DNA from: Sphingomicrobium sp.
GTDB taxonomy: Bacteria; Pseudomonadota; Alphaproteobacteria; Sphingomonadales; Sphingomonadaceae
Length of the DNA: 64,000 nt
Direction: 5' to 3'
Assembly (NCBI GenBank): GCA_036563485.1
Contig: DATCMI010000001.1
Location: 186,001 to 250,000 of the forward strand
The position numbers were made by a program, and so were the translations under genes. Positions 17,986-25,885 of the stretch are shown one piece after another (positions within the stretch are counted from its first letter, which is position 1; every line of letters starts with the position of its first letter). Under the pieces are notes generated by a model. It made no database searches and was not told where the DNA came from. It saw only the letters and a program-made list of their open reading frames with translations.

Positions 17986-18691
17986 TCTTCTCCGCTCCCA
18001 TCAGGAACTCGACATTGCCTTCCGGCCCGGTGATCGGGCTCGGCACGATCCCGAGTACGGTCCAGCCCTGGGTTTCAATCCATGCTTTCGCTTCTGCGCA
18101 AACCCGCTCGTGCACCTGCGGGTCCCGGACGACACCACCTTTCCCGACTTCCTCACGTCCCGCTTCGAACTGCGGCTTGATCAGCGCGACCAGCTTCGCG
18201 CCCGCTTTCGCGAGTCTGAGCGGCGCTTCAAGCACCTTGGCGAGGCTGATGAAGCTCGCGTCGCACACGACCACGTCGACCGCGTCCGGGACGGTGCTGC
18301 TGTCGAGCGTCCGGGCGTTGGTCTGCTCGTGGACGACCACCCGCGGGTCCTGCCGAAGCTTCCATGCCAGCTGGTTAGTGCCGACGTCGATCGCATAGAC
18401 CTTCCCCGCGCCGCGCGAGAGCAGCACGTCGGTAAAGCCGCCGGTGGAGCTGCCGATATCGAGGCCGATCGCCCCGCTCACATCGAAACCGAAATGCGTC
18501 AGCCCATGATCGAGCTTGATCCCGCCGCGCGAGACCCACGGATGGTCCTTCCCCCGAACCTCTAGCGGCGCATCTTCAGCAAGCATGTCGCCGGCTTTCC
18601 CCAGCTTCCGCTCACCCGAAAACACCGCCCCAGCCATGATCAGCGCCTGCGCCCGCGACCGGCTCTCCGCCAGACCTCGCGAGACGAGCAA
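17978..18691 (-). CDS. tlyA: TlyA-family 2'-O-methyltransferase (start uncertain, possibly ATA at 18715)
   Basis: 237 residues if it starts at TTG 18691. N-terminal S4 RNA-binding domain (SRGLAESRSRAQALIMAGAV) and FtsJ-like Rossmann domain with LDIGSSTGGFTDVLLSRGA as the SAM motif and LIKPQFEAGREEVGKGG in the active-site region. TlyA proteins methylate 16S/23S rRNA ribose positions. The family normally begins [11 protein letters not shown]; here the in-frame upstream codons read ATA-GCC-AAG-GTC-CGC-GCG-GAC-CAG before that TTG, so the conserved start position is occupied by ATA (18713-18715), overlapping the dxs stop. No ATG or GTG lies between them. Confidence 0.88.
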   Translation of the reverse strand: MLVSRGLAESRSRAQALIMAGAVFSGERKLGKAGDMLAEDAPLEVRGKDHPWVSRGGIKLDHGLTHFGFDVSGAIGLDIGSSTGGFTDVLLSRGAGKVYAIDVGTNQLAWKLRQDPRVVVHEQTNARTLDSSTVPDAVDVVVCDASFISLAKVLEAPLRLAKAGAKLVALIKPQFEAGREEVGKGGVVRDPQVHERVCAEAKAWIETQGWTVLGIVPSPITGPEGNVEFLMGAEKNG

Positions 18692-18711
18692 CTGGTCCGC
18701 GCGGACCTTGG

Positions 18712-20637
18712 CTATGCGCGAACCTCTTCGACGCCGGCGCTGTTCACGCGCAGGGCCTTCAGCACCATTTCGACGATGTGCGGCGCGTTGAGGCGCGCCT
18801 GGTCGTACTGCTTGTCGGGCTTGTCGTGGTCCTGGAAGACGTCCGGCAGCCGCATGGTGCGGATCTTCAGGCCGGCGTCGGTCAGCCCCTCGTCGCTCGC
18901 CAGCGTCAGCACATGGGCGCCAAGCCCGCCGATCGCCGCTTCCTCGACGGTCACGACGACCTCATGGGTCGCCATCAGCCGCCGGATCAGCTCGCTGTCG
19001 AGCGGCTTGGCGAAGCGCAGGTCGGCGATGGTCGTCGACAGGCCCTTGGCGTCGAGTTGGTCGGCCGCCTTCTCCGCTTCCGCCAACCGCGTCCCGAGCG
19101 AGAGGATCGCGACCTTCTTGCCCTCGCGCACGACGCGACCCTTGCCGATCTCCAGCACCTGCGGCTCCGCGGGCAGCGCCACTCCCCGTCCCTCGCCGCG
19201 CGGGTAGCGCACCGCGATCGGGCCGCTGTCATGCTCGGCCATGGTCTTCACCATGTGCGCAAGCTCGGCCTCGTCCGATGGCGCCATGATCACGAAGTTG
19301 GGCAGCGTGCAGAGATAAGCGAGGTCGAACGAGCCGGCGTGGGTCGCGCCGTCGGCACCGACCAGCCCGGCGCGGTCCATCGCGAAGCGGACCGGCAGGT
19401 TCTGGATGGCAACGTCGTGGACGACCTGGTCGTACGCGCGTTGCAGGAACGTCGAGTAAATGGCGACGAACGGCCGATAGCCCTGCGCCGCCATGCCGGC
19501 CGCGAAGGTCACCGCATGCTGCTCGGCAATGCCGACGTCGAACGCGCGGTCCGGATGGGCTTGCGCGAACTTGTCGACGCCGGTGCCCGACGGCATCGCC
19601 GCGGTAATGGCGACGATCCGCGCGTCATTGTCGGCGAGCTTGGCAAGGCTTTCGCCGAACACGTTCTGGTATGAAGGCGGTCCGCCGCCGGGGCCCTTGT
19701 CCTGCTTGCCCGACACGACATCGAACTTGACGACCCCGTGATATTTGTCGGCGCTGTTTTCCGCCGGGCCGTAGCCCTTCCCCTTCTGGGTGACGACATG
19801 GACCAGCATCGGGCCCATGTCGGCGTCGCGGACATTCTCCAGCACTTCGACCAACGCGTTCACGTCGTGCCCGTCGACCGGACCGACATAATAGAAGCCG
19901 AGCTCGTCGAAGAGCGTGCCGCCGGTCACCAGCCCGCGCGCATATTCCTCCATCCGCTTGGCAGCGACGTGCAGCGGCTGCGGCATCGCCCGGGCGAGCC
20001 TCTGCGCCAGCTTGCGCGGTGCCAGATATTTGCCGGAGCTGACCAGCCGCGCGAGCGAGTTGCGCAACGACCCGACCGGCGGTGCGATCGACATGTCGTT
20101 GTCGTTGAGAATGACGACCAGCCGGTTTCCGGCGGCGGCGGCATTGTTCATCGCCTCATAGGCCATGCCGGCCGACATCGCGCCGTCGCCGATCACCGCG
20201 ACTGCTTTGCCCGGCGCGCCCGACAGCTTGTTGGCAATGGCGAAGCCGAGCGCTGCCGAGATGGATGTCGAACTGTGGGCGGCGCCGAACGGGTCGTACT
20301 CGCTCTCGCTGCGCTTGGTGAAGCCGCTAAGCCCGCCGCCCTGGCGAAGCGTGCGAATGCGATCGCGCCGTCCGGTGATGATCTTGTGCGGATAGGCCTG
20401 GTGGCCGACGTCCCAGATCAGCTTGTCGTTCGGGGTGTCGAACACATAATGGGCCGCGACCGTCAGCTCGACGACGCCGAGCCCCGCGCCCAAATGCCCG
20501 CCAGTCACCGACACGGCCGAGATCATCTCCTGCCGAAGTTCGTCGGCAAGCTGGGGAAGCTGATCCTTGCTCAGCTGCCGGAGGTCGGCCGGATATTGGA
20601 CCTGGTCCAGCAGCGGCGTTTGCGGGCGATCGCTCAT
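18712..20637 (-). CDS. dxs: 1-deoxy-D-xylulose-5-phosphate synthase
   Basis: 641 residues. First committed step of the MEP isoprenoid pathway, joining pyruvate and glyceraldehyde-3-phosphate, both products of the ED operon in this window. Transketolase-like thiamine diphosphate enzyme: [13 protein letters not shown] carries the active-site histidine, [16 protein letters not shown] is the ThDP/Mg motif, and [18 protein letters not shown] carries the catalytic glutamate. It is followed on the same strand by tlyA with overlapping ends. Confidence 0.97.
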   Translation of the reverse strand: MSDRPQTPLLDQVQYPADLRQLSKDQLPQLADELRQEMISAVSVTGGHLGAGLGVVELTVAAHYVFDTPNDKLIWDVGHQAYPHKIITGRRDRIRTLRQGGGLSGFTKRSESEYDPFGAAHSSTSISAALGFAIANKLSGAPGKAVAVIGDGAMSAGMAYEAMNNAAAAGNRLVVILNDNDMSIAPPVGSLRNSLARLVSSGKYLAPRKLAQRLARAMPQPLHVAAKRMEEYARGLVTGGTLFDELGFYYVGPVDGHDVNALVEVLENVRDADMGPMLVHVVTQKGKGYGPAENSADKYHGVVKFDVVSGKQDKGPGGGPPSYQNVFGESLAKLADNDARIVAITAAMPSGTGVDKFAQAHPDRAFDVGIAEQHAVTFAAGMAAQGYRPFVAIYSTFLQRAYDQVVHDVAIQNLPVRFAMDRAGLVGADGATHAGSFDLAYLCTLPNFVIMAPSDEAELAHMVKTMAEHDSGPIAVRYPRGEGRGVALPAEPQVLEIGKGRVVREGKKVAILSLGTRLAEAEKAADQLDAKGLSTTIADLRFAKPLDSELIRRLMATHEVVVTVEEAAIGGLGAHVLTLASDEGLTDAGLKIRTMRLPDVFQDHDKPDKQYDQARLNAPHIVEMVLKALRVNSAGVEEVRA

Positions 20638-20742
20638 TCGGGGCGCCTTACGCGCAACTCACACGAGTGTCATCACGGGCTAAAGGGCTGCCACGGCCTT
20701 TGCGGCCGATTTCAGCGAATGCTCAGCTGTGCCTCAGGCGGC

Positions 20743-21204
20743 TCAGGTGTCGCAGTCGCCGCACGTGCCGCGAACCTCGATGACCGGGCGCGGCGCGGAA
20801 AAGCCGGCTCCTGCCGCGGCCTTGCGGATGCTCCCCGACAAGCTGTCGTCGTCGATGTGCACCGTCTGTCCGCATTCGTCGCAGATCAGGAAGATGCAGT
20901 CGTGCAGGCATTCCGGATGCTGGTTCGCGATGTAAGCGTTGGCGCTTTCGACCCGCCGCGCGAGGTTGGCGCCCACGAACAGGTCGAGGATGCGGTAGAC
21001 GCTGTTGGCGGCGACCCGGCGGCCTTCGCTCTTGGAGAGCGCTTCGGCCACGTCATAGGCGCTCGCCGGCTTGTCGAAGCTGGCGAGCACGTCGAAGACC
21101 GCTTCGCGCATCCCGGTCCATTGTTCGCCAGCATCGGTCAGCCGCTGGCGCGCAGCGGCCTTCAGCGATTCGCCCTCATGGAGCTTGTGATCGTGACGGC
21201 TCAT
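20743..21204 (-). CDS. zur: Fur-family regulator, Zur-like
   Basis: 153 residues from ATG at 21204, chosen for AAGAGG 6 bases upstream; ten more residues could be added from an ATG at 21234. N-terminal winged helix (MREAVFDVLASFDKPASAYDVAEAL), then the metal-sensing half with HPECLHDCIFLICDECGQTVHIDD and C-terminal CGDC. The His-x2-Cys and two CxxC pairs match Zur-type structural and sensory zinc sites. It probably represses zinc uptake genes when zinc is plentiful. It follows a MerC-like gene, a partner seen with Zur in related bacteria. Confidence 0.85.
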   Translation of the reverse strand: MSRHDHKLHEGESLKAAARQRLTDAGEQWTGMREAVFDVLASFDKPASAYDVAEALSKSEGRRVAANSVYRILDLFVGANLARRVESANAYIANQHPECLHDCIFLICDECGQTVHIDDDSLSGSIRKAAAGAGFSAPRPVIEVRGTCGDCDT

Positions 21205-21222
21205 GGCTGACCTCTTGGGTAG

Positions 21223-21251
21223 CGTTCGCTGCACCGAGGAGCAAGCGAACG
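21223..21251. other. Hairpin between merC-like gene and zur
   Basis: CGTTCGCT (21223-21230) pairs with AGCGAACG (21244-21251), 8 base pairs around a 13-base loop, ending 2 bases before the merC-like stop codon. No T-run follows, so it is more likely a weak attenuator or mRNA 3'-end stabiliser within the operon than a terminator. Confidence 0.35.
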
Positions 21252-21252
21252 G

Positions 21253-21621
21253 CTATTCGGCGGCAAGCGCGTTGAGGCGATGGCCGAGGGCCAGGATCAG
21301 CACCCCGGCGATGGTGAAGACGGGCTCATAGCCGGTCTCGTGAAGGGTCAGCGCGAAGCCCATGATGACGAGCCCCGCGGCGCCGACCAGGCTCGGCAGC
21401 ACGAAGCCATGGTCGCGGATGCCGCGTCCGAGTGCGACGGCGCCAAGGATCATCGCCAGCCCGAGGCCGACTTCATGGATGATCGGCTTGCCGAGCAACC
21501 CGCCGGCCGAGGCGACAACCGCCAGAAGCACCGCAGTGGCGACGCAATGGACCGTGCAAAGGGCCGAAAGGCCGATTGCAAGACGGTCGAGACGACCGAC
21601 AGAGATGGGCTGCGATGCCAT
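21253..21621 (-). CDS. MerC-domain membrane protein
   Basis: 122 residues from ATG at 21621 (MASQPISVGR); eight more residues are possible from 21645. Four predicted helices. The signature LSALCTVHCVATAVLLAV in helix 1 has the Cys-x3-Cys-like pair of MerC mercury/heavy-metal transporters (PF03203). Chromosomal MerC-like genes next to zur are thought to handle zinc or a similar divalent metal, not mercury. The divergent ctaA gene starts about 100 bases upstream, across an AT-rich palindrome at 21653-21665. Confidence 0.82.
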   Translation of the reverse strand: MASQPISVGRLDRLAIGLSALCTVHCVATAVLLAVVASAGGLLGKPIIHEVGLGLAMILGAVALGRGIRDHGFVLPSLVGAAGLVIMGFALTLHETGYEPVFTIAGVLILALGHRLNALAAE

Positions 21622-21652
21622 GGCCGAATGTACATAGGCCGACACTTCGCCC

Positions 21653-21665
21653 GATACAATATATC
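21653..21665. promoter_or_regulatory. AT-rich palindrome, possible Zur box
   Basis: GATA-CAATA-TATC in the gap between the divergent merC-like and ctaA genes. A short AT-rich dyad is the type of sequence Fur/Zur proteins bind, and a zur gene lies in the same operon. It also resembles a promoter -10 region, so the assignment is weak. Confidence 0.25.
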
Positions 21666-21724
21666 ATGCGTCGCTTTTCACCACTTGTTTGTCGGTCCGC
21701 CGCACGCAAATAGGCACTCGTCTC

Positions 21725-22789
21725 ATGAGCACCGCCGCAATCTCCTCGCCCGCCACCGAGCGCGGCAGCCGCGCCCGCCCGCTCGCGCTGTCGAACCTGC
21801 TGCTGTTCGTTGCATTCCTCGTCTTCGGCATGGTCGTGGTCGGCGGCATCACGCGGCTGACCGAAAGCGGCCTGTCGATCACCGAGTGGAAGCCGATTAC
21901 CGGCGCCGTGCCGCCGCTCACTCAGGCGGACTGGAACCACGCGTTCGACCTCTACCGGCAAACGCCTGAATATCGCGAGATCAACGGCCCCGCCGGCATG
22001 GGCCTCGCCGAGTTCAAGCAGATCTTCTTCTGGGAGTTTATCCATCGCCAGCTCGGGCGGCTGATCGGCCTGGTGTTCGGCCTCGGCCTTCTCTGGTTCG
22101 CGGTTAAGCGCGCGATCCCCCGCGGCTATGGCTGGAAGATGGTGGGCCTGCTGGTGCTCGGCGGCGCCCAGGGCGCCCTCGGCTGGTACATGGTCGTCTC
22201 CGGCCTCGCGGACCGCACCGACGTCAGCCATTTCCGCCTCTCGGCGCACCTCCTCCTGGCACTCACCATCATGGGCGCGCTGATCTGGGTCGCGCTCGAC
22301 CTCAGGCGCCTTGCACGGACCGGCACCGACAACCCGTCGCGCCTGAAGCCGTTCGCGGTTGCCACGATCGGCGTCCTGTTCGTGCAATTGCTCTACGGGG
22401 CCTGGGTTGCCGGCCTCAACGCCGGACAGGTGGCGCCGACCTGGCCCGACATGCAGGGCCGCCTGGTGCCCGAAGGCATCGACTGGAGCCGCGGCGCCGG
22501 CTGGGCGCTGACCCACGACCCCTTCCTCCTGCACTTCATCCACCGCTGGTGGGCGTGGGTCGTCGTTGCCTTCATGGTCCTGTTCGCCCGCAAGATCCGC
22601 AAGCTCGAAGGCGCCCGCCGCGCTTCGATCGCCATCCACAGCGCCTTCGGCACGCAAGTGCTGCTCGGCATCTTCACGGTGCTGTCCGGCGTCGCCATCT
22701 GGCTTGCCGTTCTCCATCAGGCCACCGGCGCGCTGCTCGTCGCCGCGACGGTCTGGGGAGCGCATGAGCTGGGACGCCGCCCGGCGTGA
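21725..22789 (+). CDS. ctaA: Heme A synthase (COX15/CtaA)
   Basis: 354 residues from ATG at 21725; an in-frame ATG at 21689 is less likely. Eight predicted helices. Converts heme O to heme A for aa3-type cytochrome oxidase. Conserved histidines are in FFWEFIHRQLGRL, DVSHFRLSAHLLLAL, LLHFIHRWWAW and LAVLHQATGALL, and GGITRLTESGLSITEWKP is the type-2 CtaA N-terminal signature. Overlaps the cutA start (GTG at 22786) by 4 bases, indicating coupling. Confidence 0.95.
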   Translation: MSTAAISSPATERGSRARPLALSNLLLFVAFLVFGMVVVGGITRLTESGLSITEWKPITGAVPPLTQADWNHAFDLYRQTPEYREINGPAGMGLAEFKQIFFWEFIHRQLGRLIGLVFGLGLLWFAVKRAIPRGYGWKMVGLLVLGGAQGALGWYMVVSGLADRTDVSHFRLSAHLLLALTIMGALIWVALDLRRLARTGTDNPSRLKPFAVATIGVLFVQLLYGAWVAGLNAGQVAPTWPDMQGRLVPEGIDWSRGAGWALTHDPFLLHFIHRWWAWVVVAFMVLFARKIRKLEGARRASIAIHSAFGTQVLLGIFTVLSGVAIWLAVLHQATGALLVAATVWGAHELGRRPA

Positions 22790-23100
22790 GCGTCGTTTCG
22801 GTCTACGCCATCTTCGCGGATGCCGAGGAAGCGGCGCGCATCGGCCGCACCGTGATCGAAGAGCGGCTGGCCGCCTGCATCAACATCTTGGCGCCGGTTA
22901 CCTCGATCTACCGCTGGAAAGGCGAGGTGGAAGAAGCCCAGGAAGTCGCCGCTATCCTCAAGACCTCGAGCGGCAGCGTCGACCGGCTGATCACCCGGAT
23001 CGCCGGCCTGCACAGCTATGACGTGCCGTGCATCGTCACCTGGCCGATCGACAAGGTGTTGAGCAGCTACGCTGCATGGGTCGAAGACAGCGCCGGCTAG
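22786..23100 (+). CDS. cutA: CutA divalent-cation tolerance protein
   Basis: 104 residues with a GTG start that overlaps the ctaA stop. Small trimeric cytosolic protein; signature LAACINILAPVTSIYRWKGEVEE and the C-terminal YDVPCIVTWPID. It is linked to copper/divalent metal tolerance, though the molecular role is not settled. Next to ctaA, an enzyme feeding a copper-containing oxidase, the metal link is suggestive only. Its stop overlaps the stop of the convergent Crp/Fnr gene by CTAG. Confidence 0.93.
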   Translation: MSVVSVYAIFADAEEAARIGRTVIEERLAACINILAPVTSIYRWKGEVEEAQEVAAILKTSSGSVDRLITRIAGLHSYDVPCIVTWPIDKVLSSYAAWVEDSAG

Positions 23101-23834
23101 AAGTCGTGCTTGTCGAGGTAGAGGTAGCCGGGATCGAATTCCGCCACCCCTTCGAGACCCTTGCGATCCAGAATGGTCAGGCGGCGGTTCTCAAGCTCGA
23201 TCAGGCCGCGCCGCCTCAGTTCCTGGATGGTGCGATTGGCATGGACCACCGTCAGGCCCAGGCATTCCGACAGCTCGCGCTGGGTCAGAGGGAAATCGTA
23301 GCCGTTGTCTTTGACGGCATCGACCATGTCGAGCCGTACGTTCATTTCGCAGAAGAGATGCGCCATGCGCGCGATCGCCGACCGCTGGCCTAGCGAGAGC
23401 GCCAGTTCGCCGCGGATCGCCCCATCGATGTTGGTGAGGAACCAATAAGCCCGCGCGAGCCGAGGATAACGCTCGATCATGTCGCGCAACCGATCGTGCG
23501 GGACCACCGCGATCGAGCAGTCGGTCATCGCCACGACATCATGGTCTAGGTGCTTCAGCGTGAAGCCGTGAAGATCGGGGAAGTCGCCCGCGACGTGCAA
23601 TTCGATCACCTGCCGCTCGCCGCTCCGCAGGTCCTTGCTTCGCGCCATCCAGCCGTCTTCGAGCGCGAAGCTGGAGCCGAGAGGCTCGCCGGCGCGAACG
23701 ACCACGTCGTCCGCGCTGACCGTCCGCATCTCGCTGACCAGGCCACAAATCACCCGCTCTTCCTCTGAGCTGATGTCGATCCGTCTTTTGAGTTTTTTGA
23801 GGTGAGCTCCAAGCATACGCCACGCCTTGTGCAA
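23097..23834 (-). CDS. Crp/Fnr-family regulator (paralogue 1)
   Basis: 245 residues (or 239 from ATG at 23816). N-terminal cyclic-nucleotide-binding-like beta barrel (about 35-145, with GEPLGSSFALEDGWMARSKDL and VAGDFPDLHGFTLKHLDHDV) and C-terminal winged helix (PLTQRELSECLGLTVVHANRTIQEL). No FNR-type cysteine cluster, and the phosphate-binding cassette residues typical of cAMP binders are not evident. The organisation is the same as the regulator at 24607-25398. The 150 bases upstream are unusually AT-rich and hold a pair of near-identical inverted boxes, so autoregulation is possible. Confidence 0.9.
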   Translation of the reverse strand: MHKAWRMLGAHLKKLKRRIDISSEEERVICGLVSEMRTVSADDVVVRAGEPLGSSFALEDGWMARSKDLRSGERQVIELHVAGDFPDLHGFTLKHLDHDVVAMTDCSIAVVPHDRLRDMIERYPRLARAYWFLTNIDGAIRGELALSLGQRSAIARMAHLFCEMNVRLDMVDAVKDNGYDFPLTQRELSECLGLTVVHANRTIQELRRRGLIELENRRLTILDRKGLEGVAEFDPGYLYLDKHDF

Positions 23835-23852
23835 CGCACCGAGGAAAATAGG

Positions 23853-23938
23853 CTTAACCTAAGTTACACATCCGATACAATTAAAAAACACATTTGTTTT
23901 CAATAGTTAACAGCCGTGCGGCGATGTAACCTAGGTGA
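23853..23938. promoter_or_regulatory. AT-rich promoter region with two inverted 14-base boxes
   Basis: The left box 23855-23868 reads TAACCTAAGTTACA, i.e. TGTAACTTAGGTTA on the minus strand. The right box 23924-23937 reads TGTAACCTAGGTGA on the plus strand. They agree at 12 of 14 positions in opposite orientation and flank an A/T-rich core (23874-23912) between the divergent Crp/Fnr gene and a small conserved ORF. Likely a shared control region; the binding protein could be one of the two Crp/Fnr paralogues. Confidence 0.45.
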
Positions 23939-23980
23939 ATAGCCGTCCGTTGGACACATGGTAGTCCGACCGTACTTCGC

Positions 23981-24172
23981 GTGGGGGAATGCTTGCCGAA
24001 CTATCGCCTGTACCGGCTCGACGGGGCTGGCCGCATCAGCGGTGCCGACTGGATCGAGGCGGCCGACGATGTCGACGCGTCGAACAAGGCGCGCGAGCGT
24101 GCGGCGGGTTCACGCTATGAGCTGTGGCAGCAGGACCGGCTGATCGAGCGGATCGCCGCCAAGGGCAAATAG
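23981..24172 (+). CDS. Small conserved hypothetical protein (YRLY family)
   Basis: 63 residues, soluble, charged: begins MGECLPNYRLYRLDGAGRIS and ends ERIAAKGK. No known domain recognised. It is similar to the middle part of the small protein at 39185-39430: YRLY-x-L-x-G-x-GRI, a following EA-x2-D, and a later ELW are shared. An overlapping frame starting at 23958 has no such similarity and is a shadow. Expressed away from the Crp/Fnr gene across the AT-rich region; its function is unknown. Confidence 0.7.
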   Translation: MGECLPNYRLYRLDGAGRISGADWIEAADDVDASNKARERAAGSRYELWQQDRLIERIAAKGK

Positions 24173-24178
24173 CCGCGC

Positions 24179-24478
24179 TCAGGCGTCCTTCGCCTCGCCG
24201 GCGCTGAACGGCACGTCGTCGAGCTGCCGGCGGAGCGCCTCAATGTCCTTATTTGCCTCGCCGCCGCCATATTTGGATTCGAGCTCGGCTTCGTCCGACG
24301 TCTGCTCGCGCCAATAGGTAATGGTCAGGCGCCGCCCGAACACCTCGTCGCCACGGATCTTCATTTCCGCCTGGTGCTCGGCAGGCAGATTGTCGCGGAT
24401 CGTCTCGAGATAGCGGATCAGGTCGTCGAGCGAGGTATATTCGCTGATATCAATGAAGTCTTTTACGCGTCTCGGCAC
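24179..24478 (-). CDS. Conserved hypothetical protein
   Basis: 99 residues, acidic, soluble: MPRRVKDFIDISEYTSLDDL followed by a helical segment and a short beta region (RRLTITYWREQTSDEAELES). No domain recognised. Good third-position GC favours a real gene. It ends 6 bases from the stop of the convergent small ORF at 23981 and lies downstream of the second Crp/Fnr gene on the same strand, separated by 128 bases. Confidence 0.65.
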   Translation of the reverse strand: MPRRVKDFIDISEYTSLDDLIRYLETIRDNLPAEHQAEMKIRGDEVFGRRLTITYWREQTSDEAELESKYGGGEANKDIEALRRQLDDVPFSAGEAKDA

Positions 24479-24606
24479 GGGCGCTTGCTCTCCGGCGTGA
24501 ATTGAACGGGGGGGCGCTAAACTCTGGTCAGCGCCAACTAAGGCTCATCCCCGACCGAAGCAACGCGCAAGCGCGCGGATTCATCCAATAGCGGTCCGCC
24601 AGTGCA

Positions 24607-25398
24607 TCAGGCGGTCGTGGAGGCCTTGGCGTCGAGGTGCCGGCGGTCACGCTCCAGGTGCAGATAGTTCGGGTTGAACATCGCGGCCTCGATCATCCGC
24701 GGCAGGTCGAGAATTTGCAACCGCCTGCGTTCCAGCTCGATCAGCTTGTCGCGGCGGAGATCCTGAAGCGTACGATTGACGTGCACCGGGGTAAGCCCCG
24801 CCGCATCCGCAAGGTCGCTTTGTGTCAGCGGGAAATCGCAGCAACCATCATGCGCCCTGCCCACCGCTTCCAGGCGCATGTACAGCTCGATCAGAAGATG
24901 GGCGAGGCGCTCGTAAGCACTGCGTTGGCCAAGGTTCAGCGTCCATTCCCGCTGGATGGCCATCGCGACGAGCTCGTGCCGCCAAAGCGCCTCGGTGATC
25001 CGCGGTCGATCGTGGGTCAGCTCCTCCATTTCGTCAGGCGTGATCGCCGCCACCTTGAGCCGGGTGATGGCGCCGACGCTGTGGTCCATATGCTTGAGGA
25101 GAAAGACGTTCACGTCGCAAAAATCGCCGGTAAGGAACATGCTGACGATCTGCCGCTTGCCATCCGGCAATTGCTTGTAGCGGCACGCCCAGCCGTCGAG
25201 CACCAGGTGCACGTGGGTTGGCGTGTCCCCTTCCGAGATCAGGTCGCGGCCAGCATCCGCGGTCTTCACGGTTCGGCAAACCCGTGCCAGCGCAGACCGG
25301 TCACCGGCGGACAATCTGGTGAAGGCTTCGAGCTTCGAGGCCACTGCGGACGCTCGATCAGGGTGAACTCCCCCTCGAACCTCCGTAAGCAGCGGCAT
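24607..25398 (-). CDS. Crp/Fnr-family regulator (paralogue 2)
   Basis: 263 residues. Same domain order as the regulator at 23097-23834: barrel domain (GDTPTHVHLVLDGWACRYKQL, LTGDFCDVNVFLLKHMDHSV) and winged helix (PLTQSDLADAAGLTPVHVNRTLQDLRRDKLIELERRRLQIL). The two are clearly paralogous, with matching HMDH/HLDH and VHVNRT/VHANRT segments. No FNR cysteine cluster. A tandem pair of such regulators 770 bases apart in the same orientation suggests duplication and divergence, probably with related DNA targets. Confidence 0.9.
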   Translation of the reverse strand: MPLLTEVRGGVHPDRASAVASKLEAFTRLSAGDRSALARVCRTVKTADAGRDLISEGDTPTHVHLVLDGWACRYKQLPDGKRQIVSMFLTGDFCDVNVFLLKHMDHSVGAITRLKVAAITPDEMEELTHDRPRITEALWRHELVAMAIQREWTLNLGQRSAYERLAHLLIELYMRLEAVGRAHDGCCDFPLTQSDLADAAGLTPVHVNRTLQDLRRDKLIELERRRLQILDLPRMIEAAMFNPNYLHLERDRRHLDAKASTTA

Positions 25399-25514
25399 GA
25401 AGCTTCATCCTTATCTATGTTAGGGTTTCAACGCCCGGCGACCGGAAAGGACGCATAGCTATCCCTGAGAAGCGAAGTCGGCGCGGTCGGCGGCCATCCC
25501 GTGGCACGCAGAAA

Positions 25515-25546
25515 TGCCGCGCATCGAATGCTTTCGACCCGCGGCA
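25515..25546. other. Two-tier hairpin downstream of small membrane peptide gene
   Basis: TGCCGCG (25515-25521) pairs with CGCGGCA (25540-25546); inside, TCGAA (25524-25528) pairs with TTCGA (25533-25537) around a TGCT loop. It lies between the Crp/Fnr gene start (25398) and the 21-codon ORF (stop at 25596). It could be a terminator for the leftward transcript or part of a small RNA. The rest of 25399-25595 shows no gene. Confidence 0.35.
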
Positions 25547-25560
25547 CTCCTTAATTGATG

Positions 25561-25577
25561 GCGCAGCTAAGCTGCGC
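25561..25577. terminator. Short perfect hairpin
   Basis: GCGCAGC-TAA-GCTGCGC, seven base pairs with a 3-base loop, 18 bases past the stop of the leftward 21-codon ORF. No T-run follows on the minus strand, so termination efficiency is doubtful. Confidence 0.35.
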
Positions 25578-25595
25578 GGATCTCGATGCTGAAGC

Positions 25596-25661
25596 TTAGA
25601 TAACGCCGAGCAGCCACAGGATCAGGATCAGAAGCAAAAGTCCGCCAAGACCGATGTACAT
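25596..25661 (-). CDS. 21-residue hydrophobic membrane peptide
   Basis: Encodes a peptide of 21 residues, MYIGLGGLLLLILILWLLGVI, almost entirely one membrane segment. The start is supported by a strong GGAGG 8 bases upstream; the longer frame reaching 25835 lacks such a signal. Similar tiny Leu/Ile-rich peptides (DUF3309-like or lmo0937-like) are widespread in alphaproteobacteria and often stress-induced; the function is unknown. It is divergent from rplM. Confidence 0.6.
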   Translation of the reverse strand: MYIGLGGLLLLILILWLLGVI

Positions 25662-25786
25662 GGCCGTTCCTCCTGGTTGGTTTTGCAGCTGAAACGATAG
25701 TCTGCCCGTCATCGTTCCGGTCGTTTCGTTCCCGTCAGGAACTCTCATGGGTATGATTTTACCCGTCCGCAAAGTGCCGGATTTGC

Positions 25787-25816
25787 TTGACTTATCGGCG
25801 CTCCGACGCGAATAGC
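25787..25816 (+). promoter_or_regulatory. Putative rplM promoter
   Basis: TTGACT at 25787-25792 as a -35 element and GAATAG/AATAGC at 25810-25816 as a -10 element, about 17-18 bases apart. It lies 70-100 bases before the rplM start, as expected for a ribosomal-protein operon. Confidence 0.4.
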
Positions 25817-25860
25817 GCCTCCACGGCGGTGCCATCCGACAAGGTTGAGGCGCCGCTTTT
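25815..25860 (+). promoter_or_regulatory. rplM leader hairpin followed by T-run (possible attenuator)
   Basis: GCGCCTC (25815-25821) pairs with GAGGCGC (25847-25853), followed by CGCTTTT. It would form at the start of the rplM-rpsI transcript, 30 bases before the ribosome site AAGAGG. Ribosomal-protein leaders that bind their own product are known for L13 in Firmicutes; equivalence here is inference. Confidence 0.35.
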
Positions 25861-25885
25861 CTCGTTTGATAAGAGGTCTAACGCC

